A DNA stretch of 41,502 bases from Streptomyces albipurpureus (GCF_023701525.1 NZ_JAMQAW010000029.1:224731-266232); one strand, 5' to 3'. Shown: positions 14,176 to 22,439, counted from the first letter of the stretch. Notes: a model not told the origin generated them from the letters alone. Numbers and translations: made by a program.

Positions 14176-16773
14176 TCAGTCGGTCCCGGCCGTGGCTGGG
14201 CCCACGATCAGCCCGTCCTCGAAACGCTCCACCCGTACGGTGTCACCATCGGTGACCTCGCCCGACAGGATCTCCTTCGCCAGTCGGTCGCCGATCGCCG
14301 TCTGCACCAGCCGGCGCAGCGGACGCGCCCCGTACGCCGGGTCATTGCCCTCGTCCGCCAGCCACGCCAGCGCGGCCGGAGTGACTTCTAGGGTGAGCCG
14401 GCGCTCGGCCAGCCGCTTGGCGAGCCGATCGATCTGGAGCCCGGCGATCAGTTCCAGCTCGTCCCGGTTCAGCGCCGAGAAGACCACCAGGTCGTCCAGC
14501 CGGTTGAGGAACTCAGGCTTGAACGAGGCGCGTACGACGTCCAGGACCTGCTGCTTCTTGTTCTCCTCGCTGGTCAGCGGATCGACCAGATACTGGCTGC
14601 CCAGGTTGGAGGTGAGGATCAGGATGGCGTTGCGGAAGTCGACCGTACGGCCCTGGCCGTCCGTGAGCCGCCCGTCGTCCAGCACCTGGAGCAGGATGTC
14701 GAAGACCTCCGGGTGCGCCTTCTCGACCTCGTCGAGCAGCACCACGCTGTACGGGCGGCGGCGGACCGCCTCCGTCAGCTGGCCGCCCTCCTCGTAGCCG
14801 ATGTAGCCGGGAGGCGCACCCACCAGCCGGGCCACGCTGTGCTTCTCGCTGTACTCGGACATGTCGATACGGACCATGGCCCGTTCGTCGTCGAAGAGGA
14901 AGTCCGCGAGTGCCTTGGCCAGTTCGGTCTTGCCAACGCCCGTGGGGCCGAGGAAGAGGAACGATCCGGTGGGGCGATCCGGGTCGGCGATGCCCGCGCG
15001 CGTACGTCGCACCGCGTCGGAGACCGCGCGTACCGCCTCGGACTGCCCGATCAGCCGGCGGCCGAGCTCGTCCTCCATCCGCAGCAGCTTCTGGGTCTCG
15101 CCCTCCAGCAGCCGACCGGCCGGAATGCCGGTCCAGGCACCGACCACATCGGCGATGTCGTCCGGGCCGACCTCCTCCTTGACCATGGTGTCCTTCGCGG
15201 CCACCCGCTCCGCCTCGGTCGCCTCAGCGAGCTCGCGCTCCAACGCCGGGATCTCCCCGTAGAGCAGCTTGGAAGCGGAGTCGAAGTCGCCGTCGCGCTG
15301 GGCGCGTTCGGCCTGCCCGCGCAGCTCGTCCAGCTTCTCCTTGAGCTCGCCGACACGGTTGAGGCCCTGCTTCTCCTTCTCCCAGCGGGCGGTGAGTCCG
15401 CGCAGTTCCTCCTGCCGGTCCGCGAGGTCACGGCGCAGCTTCTCCAGACGCTGCTTGGACGCCGGGTCGGACTCGTTCTTGAGAGCCATCTCCTCCATCA
15501 GCAGCCGGTCCACGGCCCGCTGGAGTTCATCGATCTCGACGGGCGAGGAATCGATTTCCATCCGCAGCCGGGACGCGGCCTCATCGACGAGGTCGATGGC
15601 CTTGTCGGGGAGGAATCGCGAGGTGATGTACCGGTCGGAAAGGGTGGCGGCGGCCACCAGCGCCGAGTCGGCGATCTGAACCTTGTGATGGGCCTCGTAG
15701 CGGCCCTTGAGACCGCGCAGGATCGCGATCGTGTCCTCGACGGTCGGCTCGGCCACCAGCACCTGCTGGAAACGGCGCTCCAGCGCCGGGTCCTTCTCGA
15801 TCCGCTCGCGGTACTCATCGAGCGTCGTCGCGCCGACCATCCGCAGTTCACCGCGGGCCAGCATCGGCTTGAGCATATTGCCGGCGTCCATGGCGGAGTC
15901 GCCGCCCGCGCCCGCGCCGACGACGGTGTGCAGCTCATCGATGAAGGTGATGATCTGGCCGTCGCTGTTCTTGATCTCGGACAGTACGGTCTTGAGCCGC
16001 TCCTCGAACTCACCCCGGTACTTGGCACCCGCAACCATTGCGCCGAGGTCGAGCGAGACCAGCCGCTTGTTCTTCAGCGACTCGGGCACATCGCCCTTGA
16101 CGATGCGCTGGGCCAGCCCCTCCACCACGGCGGTCTTGCCCACACCGGGTTCACCGATCAGGACCGGATTGTTCTTGGTGCGCCGGGAGAGGACCTGGAC
16201 GACCCGCCGGATCTCCTGGTCACGGCCGATGACCGGGTCGAGCTTGCCCTCCCGGGCCGCCGCGGTGAAGTCCGTACCGAACTTCTCCAGGGCCTTGTAC
16301 TGACCCTCAGGGTCCGCGGTGGTCACGCGCCTGCCTCCCCGTACAGTCTCGAAAGCGTTCAGCAGTCGCTTGGTGGTCGCGCCCTGCCCGGCGAGCACCT
16401 CGCCGGCCTGTCCGCCCTTGGCGGCCAGGCCCATCAGCAGGTGTTCGGTGGAGAGATACTCATCGCCCAGTTCCTTGGCCTGCCGGGCGGCTTCGGCGAT
16501 GACGGCGAGGAACTCCCGGTTGGGCTGCGGCGGTGCCACCGTGGAGCCGGTGACACTCGGCTGCCCGGCGAGCAGCCGCTCGGCACCCGCCCGCACCGCG
16601 GCCTGGTCCGCTTCGACGGCGGCCAGCAGGTCGATGATGTTCTCGTTCTCCTGGCCCGCGAGCAGGGCCAGGAGAAGATGCGCCGGCGTCAGATCGGGGT
16701 GTCCGGCGGCCACGGCCCGATTGGTGGCGTTGTTGAGGGCTTCCCGACTCTTGTTGGTCAGCTCGGCGTCCAC
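14176..16773 (-). CDS. clpB: ATP-dependent disaggregase ClpB
   Basis: Hexameric Hsp100 chaperone that works with DnaK/DnaJ/GrpE to extract polypeptides from aggregates. The 865-residue product has full architecture: Clp N-domain (1-145), first AAA+ module with GEPGVGKTAV and FIDELHTVVGAG, a long Glu/Arg/Leu-rich coiled-coil middle domain (about 410-530) that separates ClpB from ClpC and ClpA, and a second module with GPTGVGKTEL and VVLLDEVEKAHPEVF. No ClpP-docking loop is expected or seen. The start is a GTG with AAGGAGG upstream. A HAIR-type HspR operator lies 65-85 bp upstream, placing clpB with the dnaK operon in the HspR regulon. Confidence 0.97.
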   Translation of the reverse strand: MDAELTNKSREALNNATNRAVAAGHPDLTPAHLLLALLAGQENENIIDLLAAVEADQAAVRAGAERLLAGQPSVTGSTVAPPQPNREFLAVIAEAARQAKELGDEYLSTEHLLMGLAAKGGQAGEVLAGQGATTKRLLNAFETVRGGRRVTTADPEGQYKALEKFGTDFTAAAREGKLDPVIGRDQEIRRVVQVLSRRTKNNPVLIGEPGVGKTAVVEGLAQRIVKGDVPESLKNKRLVSLDLGAMVAGAKYRGEFEERLKTVLSEIKNSDGQIITFIDELHTVVGAGAGGDSAMDAGNMLKPMLARGELRMVGATTLDEYRERIEKDPALERRFQQVLVAEPTVEDTIAILRGLKGRYEAHHKVQIADSALVAAATLSDRYITSRFLPDKAIDLVDEAASRLRMEIDSSPVEIDELQRAVDRLLMEEMALKNESDPASKQRLEKLRRDLADRQEELRGLTARWEKEKQGLNRVGELKEKLDELRGQAERAQRDGDFDSASKLLYGEIPALERELAEATEAERVAAKDTMVKEEVGPDDIADVVGAWTGIPAGRLLEGETQKLLRMEDELGRRLIGQSEAVRAVSDAVRRTRAGIADPDRPTGSFLFLGPTGVGKTELAKALADFLFDDERAMVRIDMSEYSEKHSVARLVGAPPGYIGYEEGGQLTEAVRRRPYSVVLLDEVEKAHPEVFDILLQVLDDGRLTDGQGRTVDFRNAILILTSNLGSQYLVDPLTSEENKKQQVLDVVRASFKPEFLNRLDDLVVFSALNRDELELIAGLQIDRLAKRLAERRLTLEVTPAALAWLADEGNDPAYGARPLRRLVQTAIGDRLAKEILSGEVTDGDTVRVERFEDGLIVGPATAGTD

Positions 16774-16837
16774 GCGTGCTCTCTCCTCCTTGCAGGCATT
16801 GCTTCTTCCTTAGAGTGACTCATTCAACCTGCATAAA

Positions 16838-16858
16838 GTTGAGCCTATTCCACTCAAT
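16838..16858. promoter_or_regulatory. HAIR operator (HspR site) before clpB
   Basis: TTGAG and ACTCAA arms sit in the 7-7-7 spacing of the HspR inverted repeat (consensus CTTGAGT-N7-ACTCAAG), with three end or inner positions deviating. A second, partial GAGT/ACTC cluster is at about 16813-16826. HspR bound here should repress clpB; the gene for HspR is in the same window. Confidence 0.8.
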
Positions 16859-16923
16859 CTCTCTGCGCCACCCACATGGTGCTCCCACCGTGGACGATCA
16901 CCGAGCGCTACTAGGGTGAGCCC

Positions 16924-17331
16924 ATGGCCCATGATCTATCCCATCTCAGCCCCGAGTATCTGGCGTTCTGGCGCGAGCGCCATCTGTGCACCCTGACGAC
17001 CCTGCGGGCGGACGGCAGTCCGCATGTCGTACCGGTGGGCGTGACCTATGACCCCGACGAGCAGATCGCACGGGTGATCGCCAACCGTCACAGCAGAAAG
17101 ATCGCCCACATCCTGCAATCAGCGGATACGGGCGGGGCTCGGGTGGCGGTGTGCCAACTGGAACGCAGGCGCTGGGCGACCCTGGAAGGGCTGGCCCGGG
17201 TGCGGACGGAGCCGGAGTTGGTGGCGGACGCGGAACGGCGGTACGCGGAGCGCTATGAGCGCACGCCGAGGCCCAACCCGGACCGGGTCGTGGTCGAAAT
17301 CGCGGTGAATCGGGCGTTGGGCCGCCCCTGA
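16924..17331 (+). CDS. PPOX-class (pyridoxamine oxidase-fold) F420/FMN-type protein
   Basis: A 135-residue split-barrel flavoprotein-like protein: WRERHLCTLTTLRADGSPHVVPVGVTYD at the N-terminus, then RKIAHILQSADTGGARVAVCQLERRRWATLEGLARV. This is the pattern of the TIGR03618-type F420-dependent or FMN-binding PPOX family of actinobacteria, which reduce diverse small molecules; the substrate is unknown. The ATG at 16924 follows an AGGGTGA ribosome site. It is divergent from clpB with 150 bp between, so the HspR site could in principle also affect it. Confidence 0.85.
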   Translation: MAHDLSHLSPEYLAFWRERHLCTLTTLRADGSPHVVPVGVTYDPDEQIARVIANRHSRKIAHILQSADTGGARVAVCQLERRRWATLEGLARVRTEPELVADAERRYAERYERTPRPNPDRVVVEIAVNRALGRP

Positions 17332-17478
17332 CCGGGACGCCGGCACCCTGTCGGGCCGCGAATATGAACGCCCTGCCCGCCCGGCCCGTGCCAGAAGACA
17401 GGACCGCCGGGACTACCGCCGGCTCACCTCAGGGGTCGCATGCACGCGAAACCGCACAGATGCCGCCACCCTCACGGA

Positions 17479-17525
17479 CCCTCGCGGCCGTATGCACGGG
17501 GGGCGGGCACATACGGCCGCGAGGG
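17479..17525 (+). terminator. Long hairpin terminator after the PPOX gene
   Basis: A perfect 16-bp stem, CCCTCGCGGCCGTATG (17479-17494) with CATACGGCCGCGAGGG (17510-17525), and a 15-nt loop. It is the first of two strong hairpins in the gene-free 17332-17676 gap between convergent genes. Confidence 0.7.
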
Positions 17526-17589
17526 CGAAACCGGCGCGGGGACGGGGGCGCCTTCAGGGCCCCGCGGGCAGGCGCCTCGCGGGGAAAAG

Positions 17590-17634
17590 CACAGTGGTGC
17601 CATCGCGTTTCAGGTCCGCGATGGCACCACTGTG
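17590..17634 (-). terminator. Long hairpin terminator after the Rieske-like gene
   Basis: A perfect 18-bp stem (arms 17590-17607 and 17617-17634, left arm CACAGTGGTGCCATCGCG) and a 9-nt loop, 43 nt beyond the stop of the minus-strand gene at 17677; G/A-rich flanks give a pyrimidine-rich run on the minus strand. Confidence 0.8.
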
Positions 17635-17676
17635 TGGGGGAAGTACCCGAGCGATCTTTTTCGACGGGGGAATCGC

Positions 17677-17997
17677 TCAGGCACTGCGGGGGGTGGCGGT
17701 GGTGGTGTCAGGCTCGACCATCTGCTGGTCGCGCTGGTCGAGGTTCACAAAGATCATTCCGTACCGGATGGCGCACCGGACGGGCTGCGGCGCTCCACGG
17801 GGCCTGCGCAGGCACCGGTAAGCGCGGACGTCCTCGTCCTCCTCGCGTGCCACGACGATCGGCTCTCCGAACAAAGTGACCATCAACGAGTCGCCACGGT
17901 GGGGGATTGCCGTGACGAGGTCGATGAAATGCCACCCCGAGCGGTATGCCGTTGCCATTTCACGCCGGAAGACCCGGTCGTCCGGTGGAACGGTCAT
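17677..17997 (-). CDS. Small Rieske-like protein lacking cluster ligands
   Basis: A 106-residue protein. The segment SLMVTLFGEPIVVAREEDEDVRAYRCL and the ending RYGMIFVNLDQRDQQM resemble the N-terminal part of ring-hydroxylating dioxygenase Rieske domains (GEP-VVVR-DEDG-VRA and GLIFVNLD). The Cys-x-His and Cys-x-x-His ligands are absent; only two Cys remain (RCLRRPRGAPQPVRC), so a 2Fe-2S cluster is unlikely. I recall near relatives in other streptomycetes next to a LuxR-type regulator. Its ATG overlaps the TGA of the secreted GE-x-S-W peptide gene by 4 nt, so both are made together. Function unknown; it may bind or process the peptide. Confidence 0.75.
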   Translation of the reverse strand: MTVPPDDRVFRREMATAYRSGWHFIDLVTAIPHRGDSLMVTLFGEPIVVAREEDEDVRAYRCLRRPRGAPQPVRCAIRYGMIFVNLDQRDQQMVEPDTTTATPRSA

Positions 17998-18239
17998 GCT
18001 TCTGTGCCGTTGTTCGAAGTGACGCTCCGGGAAGACTCACCGACGACGGCCGGCGAAGCGCCACCCCAGGAGGGCTCACCAAGAGTGACCGCACCACTGG
18101 ATGGAGCGGCACCCCATGAGGGCTCCCCCTGGATCATCGCCATGCCAGGCTTGTCCCAGGAATATTCACCGGAGGCCACCGCGCCTAGCGTGGCCGCCGT
18201 TATGGCAAGAGCACAAAGAGCACGTAGCGTCCTAGACAT
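17994..18239 (-). CDS. Secreted small peptide with repeated GE-x-S-W motifs
   Basis: An 81-residue product. Residues 1-22 look like a Sec signal peptide (MSRTLRALCALAITAATLG, cleavage likely near AVAS at 20-23). The mature part has spaced repeats GEYSW (24-28), GEPSW (38-42), GEPSW (54-58) and a degenerate GESSR (67-71), separated by Ala/Ser/Pro-rich linkers. No Cys remains after cleavage, which argues against lanthionine or disulfide chemistry. It is the first gene of a pair coupled by ATGA to the Rieske-like gene, and is divergent from a LuxR-type regulator. I know no characterised family. Repeated Trp motifs suggest a precursor cut or modified into small units, or a cell-surface binding peptide; both are inference. 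Confidence 0.75.
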   Translation of the reverse strand: MSRTLRALCALAITAATLGAVASGEYSWDKPGMAMIQGEPSWGAAPSSGAVTLGEPSWGGASPAVVGESSRSVTSNNGTEA

Positions 18240-18365
18240 GGGTGATCTCCACCTCTTTTGATCATTCCTCCTCCCCCGCGCATAAGACGATGTCTCACTC
18301 CGAACGCTTGCACCAGCGACGGCAGGCATCATGTTCCTGAATTGCAGGAGCCTGAGGGGGTGCAT
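18240..18365. promoter_or_regulatory. Divergent promoter region of the peptide and LuxR genes
   Basis: This 126-bp gap separates the minus-strand peptide gene from the plus-strand regulator and must hold both promoters. It is less GC-rich than its flanks (ATTCCTCC, CATAAGACGATGTC) but no clear long dyad is visible. The ribosome site of the peptide gene is AGGTGGAGA, that of the regulator GAGGGGG. Confidence 0.5.
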
Positions 18366-19349
18366 ATGACGTCGAATGGGGGGGAATCCGGACACCCTCA
18401 CGCAGACGGTGAGCTGTGCGAGGTGGGGAAACGTCTGTACATCACCGCTCTTCGCACCGGGAGAATCGCCCGGTCAGAAGCGGAACCCACACCTTGTCTC
18501 TTCGATCTCGCCCTACTGCATCCCGACCCGGACGACGCCCAGTGGCTGCGTCCGGTCCCTCCGACAACAGCGCTGACACAGCTGATACACCCCATTGAGC
18601 GTGAGATCCAAGAGCGGCGACGACGAACTGTCGCTCTGACCGATGCTCTTGAGCCATTCATGGCCTTCACCGCTCAGAATTCCACCGTGCCGCAGGGGAT
18701 AACCGTCCTTGAAGGCCTCACCCGCATCAACACGACCCTCGACCAGGTCACCGCGGACTGCACGGAGGAGCTGCTGACCGTCCAACCCGGCAGCGGACGA
18801 CAGCCGCACATCCTGGAGAAGGCGCTGCGCAGGGTGGAACCCCTGATCGAGCGCGGGGTGCGGATGCGCACGCTCTACCAGCACACCGCACGCCACCACC
18901 CCGCCACGCTCGCCTACATGGAGAAGGTCGGGCCCTCCGGCGTGGAGGTTCGGACGCTGGAAGAGATAATCGACCGCCTGATCATCGTGGACCGCAAGGT
19001 GGCTTTCATCCCGGCGAGCAGCGACCGGCTGTCGGCACTGGAGCTGCGGCACAAGGGGATCGTCGAGTACCTGGTGGGGGTCTTCGAGCAGTTCTGGCTG
19101 CATGGACTGCCCTGGGAGGAGCCCGTCTCCTACGGCCCCGACCTCGACGGCATCACGGGCGTCCAGCGCTCCATCGCCAAGTTGCTGGTGGAGGGACACG
19201 TCGATGAGGCGATCGCGCGCCGGTTGGGGATGAACGTTCGGACCTGCCGGGCACATATCGCCAAACTCGGGTCATCACTCGGGAGTGGCAGCCGTACCCA
19301 ACTCGGCTATCTGATCGCCCAGTCGGGGATCTTGGAGCATGATTCCTAA
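18366..19349 (+). CDS. LuxR-type HTH regulator with TrmB/PLD-like sensor part
   Basis: A 327-residue regulator starting at the ATG at 18366 with GAGGGGG 6 nt upstream. The N-terminal part (1-90) has RLYITALRTGRIARSEA and FDLALLHPDPDDAQWLRPV. The middle (about 120-250) resembles the phospholipase-D-like sensor half of TrmB-type regulators: EELLTVQPGS, RGVRMRTLYQHTARHHPATLA, IVDRKVAFIPAS. The C-terminus (about 265-325) is a GerE/LuxR helix-turn-helix (LLVEGHVDEAIARRLGMNVRTCRAHIAKL). There is no receiver domain or Walker motif. I recall paralogues in many streptomycetes, often beside small secreted products. Its divergent placement suggests that it controls the GE-x-S-W peptide pair. Confidence 0.88.
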   Translation: MTSNGGESGHPHADGELCEVGKRLYITALRTGRIARSEAEPTPCLFDLALLHPDPDDAQWLRPVPPTTALTQLIHPIEREIQERRRRTVALTDALEPFMAFTAQNSTVPQGITVLEGLTRINTTLDQVTADCTEELLTVQPGSGRQPHILEKALRRVEPLIERGVRMRTLYQHTARHHPATLAYMEKVGPSGVEVRTLEEIIDRLIIVDRKVAFIPASSDRLSALELRHKGIVEYLVGVFEQFWLHGLPWEEPVSYGPDLDGITGVQRSIAKLLVEGHVDEAIARRLGMNVRTCRAHIAKLGSSLGSGSRTQLGYLIAQSGILEHDS

Positions 19350-19419
19350 CGTATGTCCGATATACGAGTGCGCTAGAGGAGGACAAGGCGCTCGTAGTTC
19401 GACCTGAAACCATCGCACT

Positions 19420-19437
19420 CCGGCTTAAGAAAGCCGG
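19420..19437 (+). terminator. Hairpin terminator after the LuxR-type gene
   Basis: CCGGCTT (19420-19426) pairs with AAGCCGG (19431-19437) around AAGA, about 70 nt beyond the stop codon. A short but perfect stem; no U-tract follows. Confidence 0.5.
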
Positions 19438-19655
19438 GGGCGAGGTGAATGGCGGTAGGCCGTTTGGCGGAAGCTCCGACGCGACGGCATGAGGGCTGGC
19501 GGGGGGCCTGGGGGCGGGGCGCAAGGCCACCTCGCCCCACTCATCCATACCTCTCTGCGCCTATTCAAGCCGCTTCATACGGGTTCTGACCGATCATCAC
19601 CGATCCTCACGGATCCGTTCAGACTTGTGGGGTCTGTGCAGATCCCTACGACCCC

Positions 19656-19705
19656 GTGTCGTCCCGTGCAGTTCGGTGCAGTTCGGTGCGGTCCCGTGGA
19701 GTTCC
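19656..19705. repeat. Five tandem 10-bp repeats
   Basis: Five head-to-tail units begin at 19656, 19666, 19676, 19686 and 19696: GTGTCGTCCC, GTGCAGTTCG twice, GTGCGGTCCC and GTGGAGTTCC, a GTGCRGTYCS-like consensus. A 10-bp period places each copy on the same face of the helix, which suits a protein-binding array; it could equally be slippage-derived. Confidence 0.6.
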
Positions 19706-19996
19706 GCGAAGGGCCATGGAGAGACTGCGGGAGCCATGGGGACGCGGTGGGGGCGCGGTCGGGATCGGTAGCGGTGGTAGCGGTCCGTGGCGACCGACGG
19801 GATTCGCGGGGCCGGCCACCGCTCCTGAGCCATCGCGCCACCCGGGTCGCGACGGGAGTCTCCCCAGGCCCGGGACACCCGCCGGCGGGGCGAGGCACCC
19901 GTACCGAGGGGGACGGCGAGCGAGGGCCGGGGCATAGAGACACACACCCGCTCCTACCGGCAGCCAGCGGGAGCTTTCCGCTCGGAGGTTACGGAG

Positions 19997-20022
19997 GGCC
20001 CTTAGACGCCCGTCTAAGGGCC
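19997..20022. promoter_or_regulatory. 26-bp perfect palindrome
   Basis: GGCCCTTAGACG (19997-20008) and CGTCTAAGGGCC (20011-20022) are perfect arms around CC. The TAGACG/CGTCTA core and spacing are like TetR-family operators, but no TetR gene is in the window. The 2-nt centre makes it a poor RNA hairpin loop unless the inner pairs open. Confidence 0.5.
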
Positions 20023-20755
20023 TATGGGACGGCAATACGACTCCGGGGTGACCCAAGTAGGGGGAAACGCGGCAGGGAGCGGCGTAGGGCCATTCCGTAC
20101 GGCCCTCTCGGCGTCAGTCACCGAGCAGCGCCGACCCGCTGGCCTGTGCTGGGTGGCTGGGCGGTGCGGGACCGCTGCCGCTTGAGCGGATCGCCGTGGG
20201 CACTCCGTGAGCGGGCCGGGCTCGTTCCTCGCCGCACCCGCCATCCGAGGTACGGCAATCGGTGGGTGCCGGGTCCACGGGCGGGCCGGCAACGGAAGTG
20301 CCCCCGGATGCGCCGGGGAGCAGAGGCTGGGGAACAGAGACCCGGGAGCAGAGACCGGGGCACGCCTTGGCGGGGCAGTCAGCGATGCCCGCAGCGACCG
20401 GTCGAGGCCGGACGACAACACCGGCCCCAGCAGTCCAGCCGACATCATCAGCCAGTGGACCCAGGAGACCGAGGGCCTCGGCCGACGCCGAGACAGGCTC
20501 AGGGCCAGACGCGGTGACAGGCACCGAGAACGGCCCGGAGACTCCGGAGATAGACAGAGAAAGACGGAGAAGGACGCAGAAGAGGATCGATCCAGCGGAC
20601 GCAGAAGCCCGGCTCCTACGGCGGATTCTGGTGAATCCGCGCGGAAGACCGGGCAGCCGCTGGCGGAGAGCGCCTCTGAAGCGGTCCGGCGAGCGTGGGC
20701 TCCAGGAGGGCCGAGCGGGCCAGGGCGGTTCGGCGACCGCCGCCCCCAAGCGTGG

Positions 20756-21208
20756 CTACTCGCCGCGCTTGGGCCGCCACACCACCAGAGCGCTCGCCTG
20801 CTGAACATCCTGGTAGGGCACGAGATCCCGGCGGTACGAAGCATGGACCTGCGCCTCGCGCTGCCGCATCGCGGCCGCCGCGCCTTCCACCGCGGCCGAC
20901 AGCTCGGCGACGCGCGACTGCAGGGCCGCTACCTGGTTCTCCAGCTCGATGATGCGTTTGATGCCCGCCAGGTTGATGCCCTCGTCCTGCGACAACTGCT
21001 GGACGGTACGCAGCAGTTCGATGTCGCGGGCGGAGTAGCGACGACCCCGCCCGGCCGTGCGGTCGGGCGAGACCAGGCCCAGCCGGTCGTACTGCCGCAG
21101 AGTCTGCGGATGCAGACCGGAGAGTTGGGCTGCAACGGAGATCACGTATACCGGTGACTCCGCGGTCAGCTCGTAGGGGTTACGACTGCGTCCGGACCGG
21201 CCATCCAT
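20756..21208 (-). CDS. hspR: Heat-shock repressor HspR (MerR-type)
   Basis: A 150-residue repressor that binds HAIR inverted repeats and, with DnaK as co-repressor, shuts off the dnaK operon and clpB. The MerR-like helix-turn-helix spans about residues 18-65 (VISVAAQLSGLHPQTLRQYDRLGLV, then GRRYSARDIELL). A dimerisation coiled coil follows (IIELENQVAALQSRVAELSAAV), and the C-terminus is short. Its ATG lies one base after the dnaJ stop codon, so it is translated with dnaJ as the last gene of the operon. HAIR sites before dnaK and clpB in this window are its expected targets, forming a feedback loop. Confidence 0.96.
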   Translation of the reverse strand: MDGRSGRSRNPYELTAESPVYVISVAAQLSGLHPQTLRQYDRLGLVSPDRTAGRGRRYSARDIELLRTVQQLSQDEGINLAGIKRIIELENQVAALQSRVAELSAAVEGAAAAMRQREAQVHASYRRDLVPYQDVQQASALVVWRPKRGE

Positions 21209-21209
21209 C

Positions 21210-22400
21210 TCATGCTCCCTTCGCGGCCTGGAAAAGCTCGGCCCGCGGGTCCTCGTCCACGGTGGCTTCGCGGTAGGCCTCCAGCGCTTCCTTCGCCTTG
21301 TCGCTCAGCTCCTCGGGAACCGCGACCTCAACGGTGACCAGCAGGTCACCGCGGGTGCCGTCCTTACGGACCGCTCCCTTGCCGCGAGCTCGCATGGTCC
21401 GCCCGTTCGGGGTACCCGGGGGCAGCTTGAGAGTGACCGGGGGCCCACCGAGCGTCGGCACCTTCACCTCGCCGCCGAGTACCGCCTCCGGATAGGTGAC
21501 GGGCACGGTGACCGTGAGGTTGTCGCCCTTGCGCCCGAAGACCGAGTGGTCTCCGACGTGCACCACGACATAGAGATCGCCCGCGGGGCCGCCCCGCTCG
21601 CCGGGTGCGCCCTTGCCGCGCAGCCGGATGCGCTGCCCGTCGGAGACGCCCGGCGGAATCCTGACCTGCATGGTGCGCGAGGAACGGGCCCGTCCGCTGC
21701 CCTTGCAGACCTCGCAGGGGTCCTGGGCGATCAGCCCACGTCCCTTGCAGTCCACACAGGGGTCGGTCAGCGAGAAGGAACCGCTGCCGCCGCGGGAGAC
21801 CTGTCCGGTGCCGACACAGGTCGGGCACACCCGGGGGGTGCCGTTCTTGTCGCCGGTGCCCGAACAGGCCTTGCACGCGGCGGAGCTGGACATCCGCAGG
21901 GGAACCGTGGCCCCGTCGACCGCCTCGGTGAAGCTCAGCGTGACCTCGGACTCGATGTCCTGGCCGCGCCGCGGCTGGACCCGGGGACCGGGCCCCGTAC
22001 CGCGGTTGAAGAGGCCCCCGAAGACATCGCCGAGCCCGCCGCCGAAGCCGCCGGCCCCGCCGGCCCCGGGCTGCGGACCGCCCTGGGCGCCTCCGAAGAG
22101 GTCGCCCAGGTCGAAGTTGAACGAGCCGCCGGCAGCGCCGGGCCCGGGTCGGAAGCCACCGTTGCCGAAGAGGGCGCGTGCCTCGTCGTACTCCTTGCGC
22201 CGCTTGGGGTCGCCGAGGATGTCATTGGCCTCGGAGATCTCCTTGAAGCGCTCCTCCGCCTTGGCATCGCCCTTGTTGGCGTCCGGGTGGAACTCGCGGG
22301 CGAGCTTCCGGTACGACTTCTTGATCTCGGCTTCGGTGGCGTCCTTGGGGACGCCGAGAACCTTGTAGTAGTCCTTCTCGACGAAGTCCTTCGTGCTCAT
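21210..22400 (-). CDS. dnaJ: Co-chaperone DnaJ (type I)
   Basis: Stimulates DnaK ATPase and delivers substrates. The 396-residue product has a J domain with the HPD triad (EFHPDANKGD, about residue 37-46), a Gly/Phe-rich linker (about 80-130), four zinc-knuckle repeats (CKACSGTG, CPTCVGTG, CVDCKGRG, CEVCKGSG) and the two substrate-binding beta domains. The N-terminus has an actinobacterial STKDFVEKDYYKVLGV extension. The operon continues from grpE 39 nt upstream, with a GGAGGG ribosome site, and into hspR after a 1-nt gap. Confidence 0.97.
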   Translation of the reverse strand: MSTKDFVEKDYYKVLGVPKDATEAEIKKSYRKLAREFHPDANKGDAKAEERFKEISEANDILGDPKRRKEYDEARALFGNGGFRPGPGAAGGSFNFDLGDLFGGAQGGPQPGAGGAGGFGGGLGDVFGGLFNRGTGPGPRVQPRRGQDIESEVTLSFTEAVDGATVPLRMSSSAACKACSGTGDKNGTPRVCPTCVGTGQVSRGGSGSFSLTDPCVDCKGRGLIAQDPCEVCKGSGRARSSRTMQVRIPPGVSDGQRIRLRGKGAPGERGGPAGDLYVVVHVGDHSVFGRKGDNLTVTVPVTYPEAVLGGEVKVPTLGGPPVTLKLPPGTPNGRTMRARGKGAVRKDGTRGDLLVTVEVAVPEELSDKAKEALEAYREATVDEDPRAELFQAAKGA

Positions 22401-22439
22401 CGACGTCCCTCCTTCCGGACTGTCACTGGTGTCTGCGCG

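Larger units (their letters stand above)
19438..20755. other. 1.3-kb stretch with no supportable gene
   Basis: All six frames offer Arg/Pro/Ser-rich shadows, several over 180 codons, but none has a credible ribosome site, domain or clean third-position bias. Visible structure is limited to a 10-bp tandem repeat (19656-19705) and a perfect 26-bp palindrome (19997-20022). The right end abuts the hspR stop codon, so part may be the untranslated tail of the dnaK operon. A long minus-strand frame over about 20114-20749 cannot be fully excluded as a fast-evolving gene. Confidence 0.45.

Noticed and set aside
14713..16818. 701-codon plus-strand frame antisense to clpB
   Set aside because: clpB has all Walker and coiled-coil features; the antisense frame shows no domain.
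17994..18239. Lanthipeptide or lasso precursor reading of the GE-x-S-W peptide
   Set aside because: No Cys after the signal peptide, no leader-core pattern, and no cyclase, dehydratase or lasso enzymes nearby; the N-terminus looks like a Sec signal.
19997..20022. Transcription terminator reading of the 26-bp palindrome
   Set aside because: The two-base centre does not allow a normal loop at full pairing, and no gene ends nearby; an operator is more likely.
20114..20749. 211-codon minus-strand frame in the gene-poor region
   Set aside because: Pro/Ser/Arg-rich without ribosome site or recognisable motif; kept only as a caveat in the region entry.
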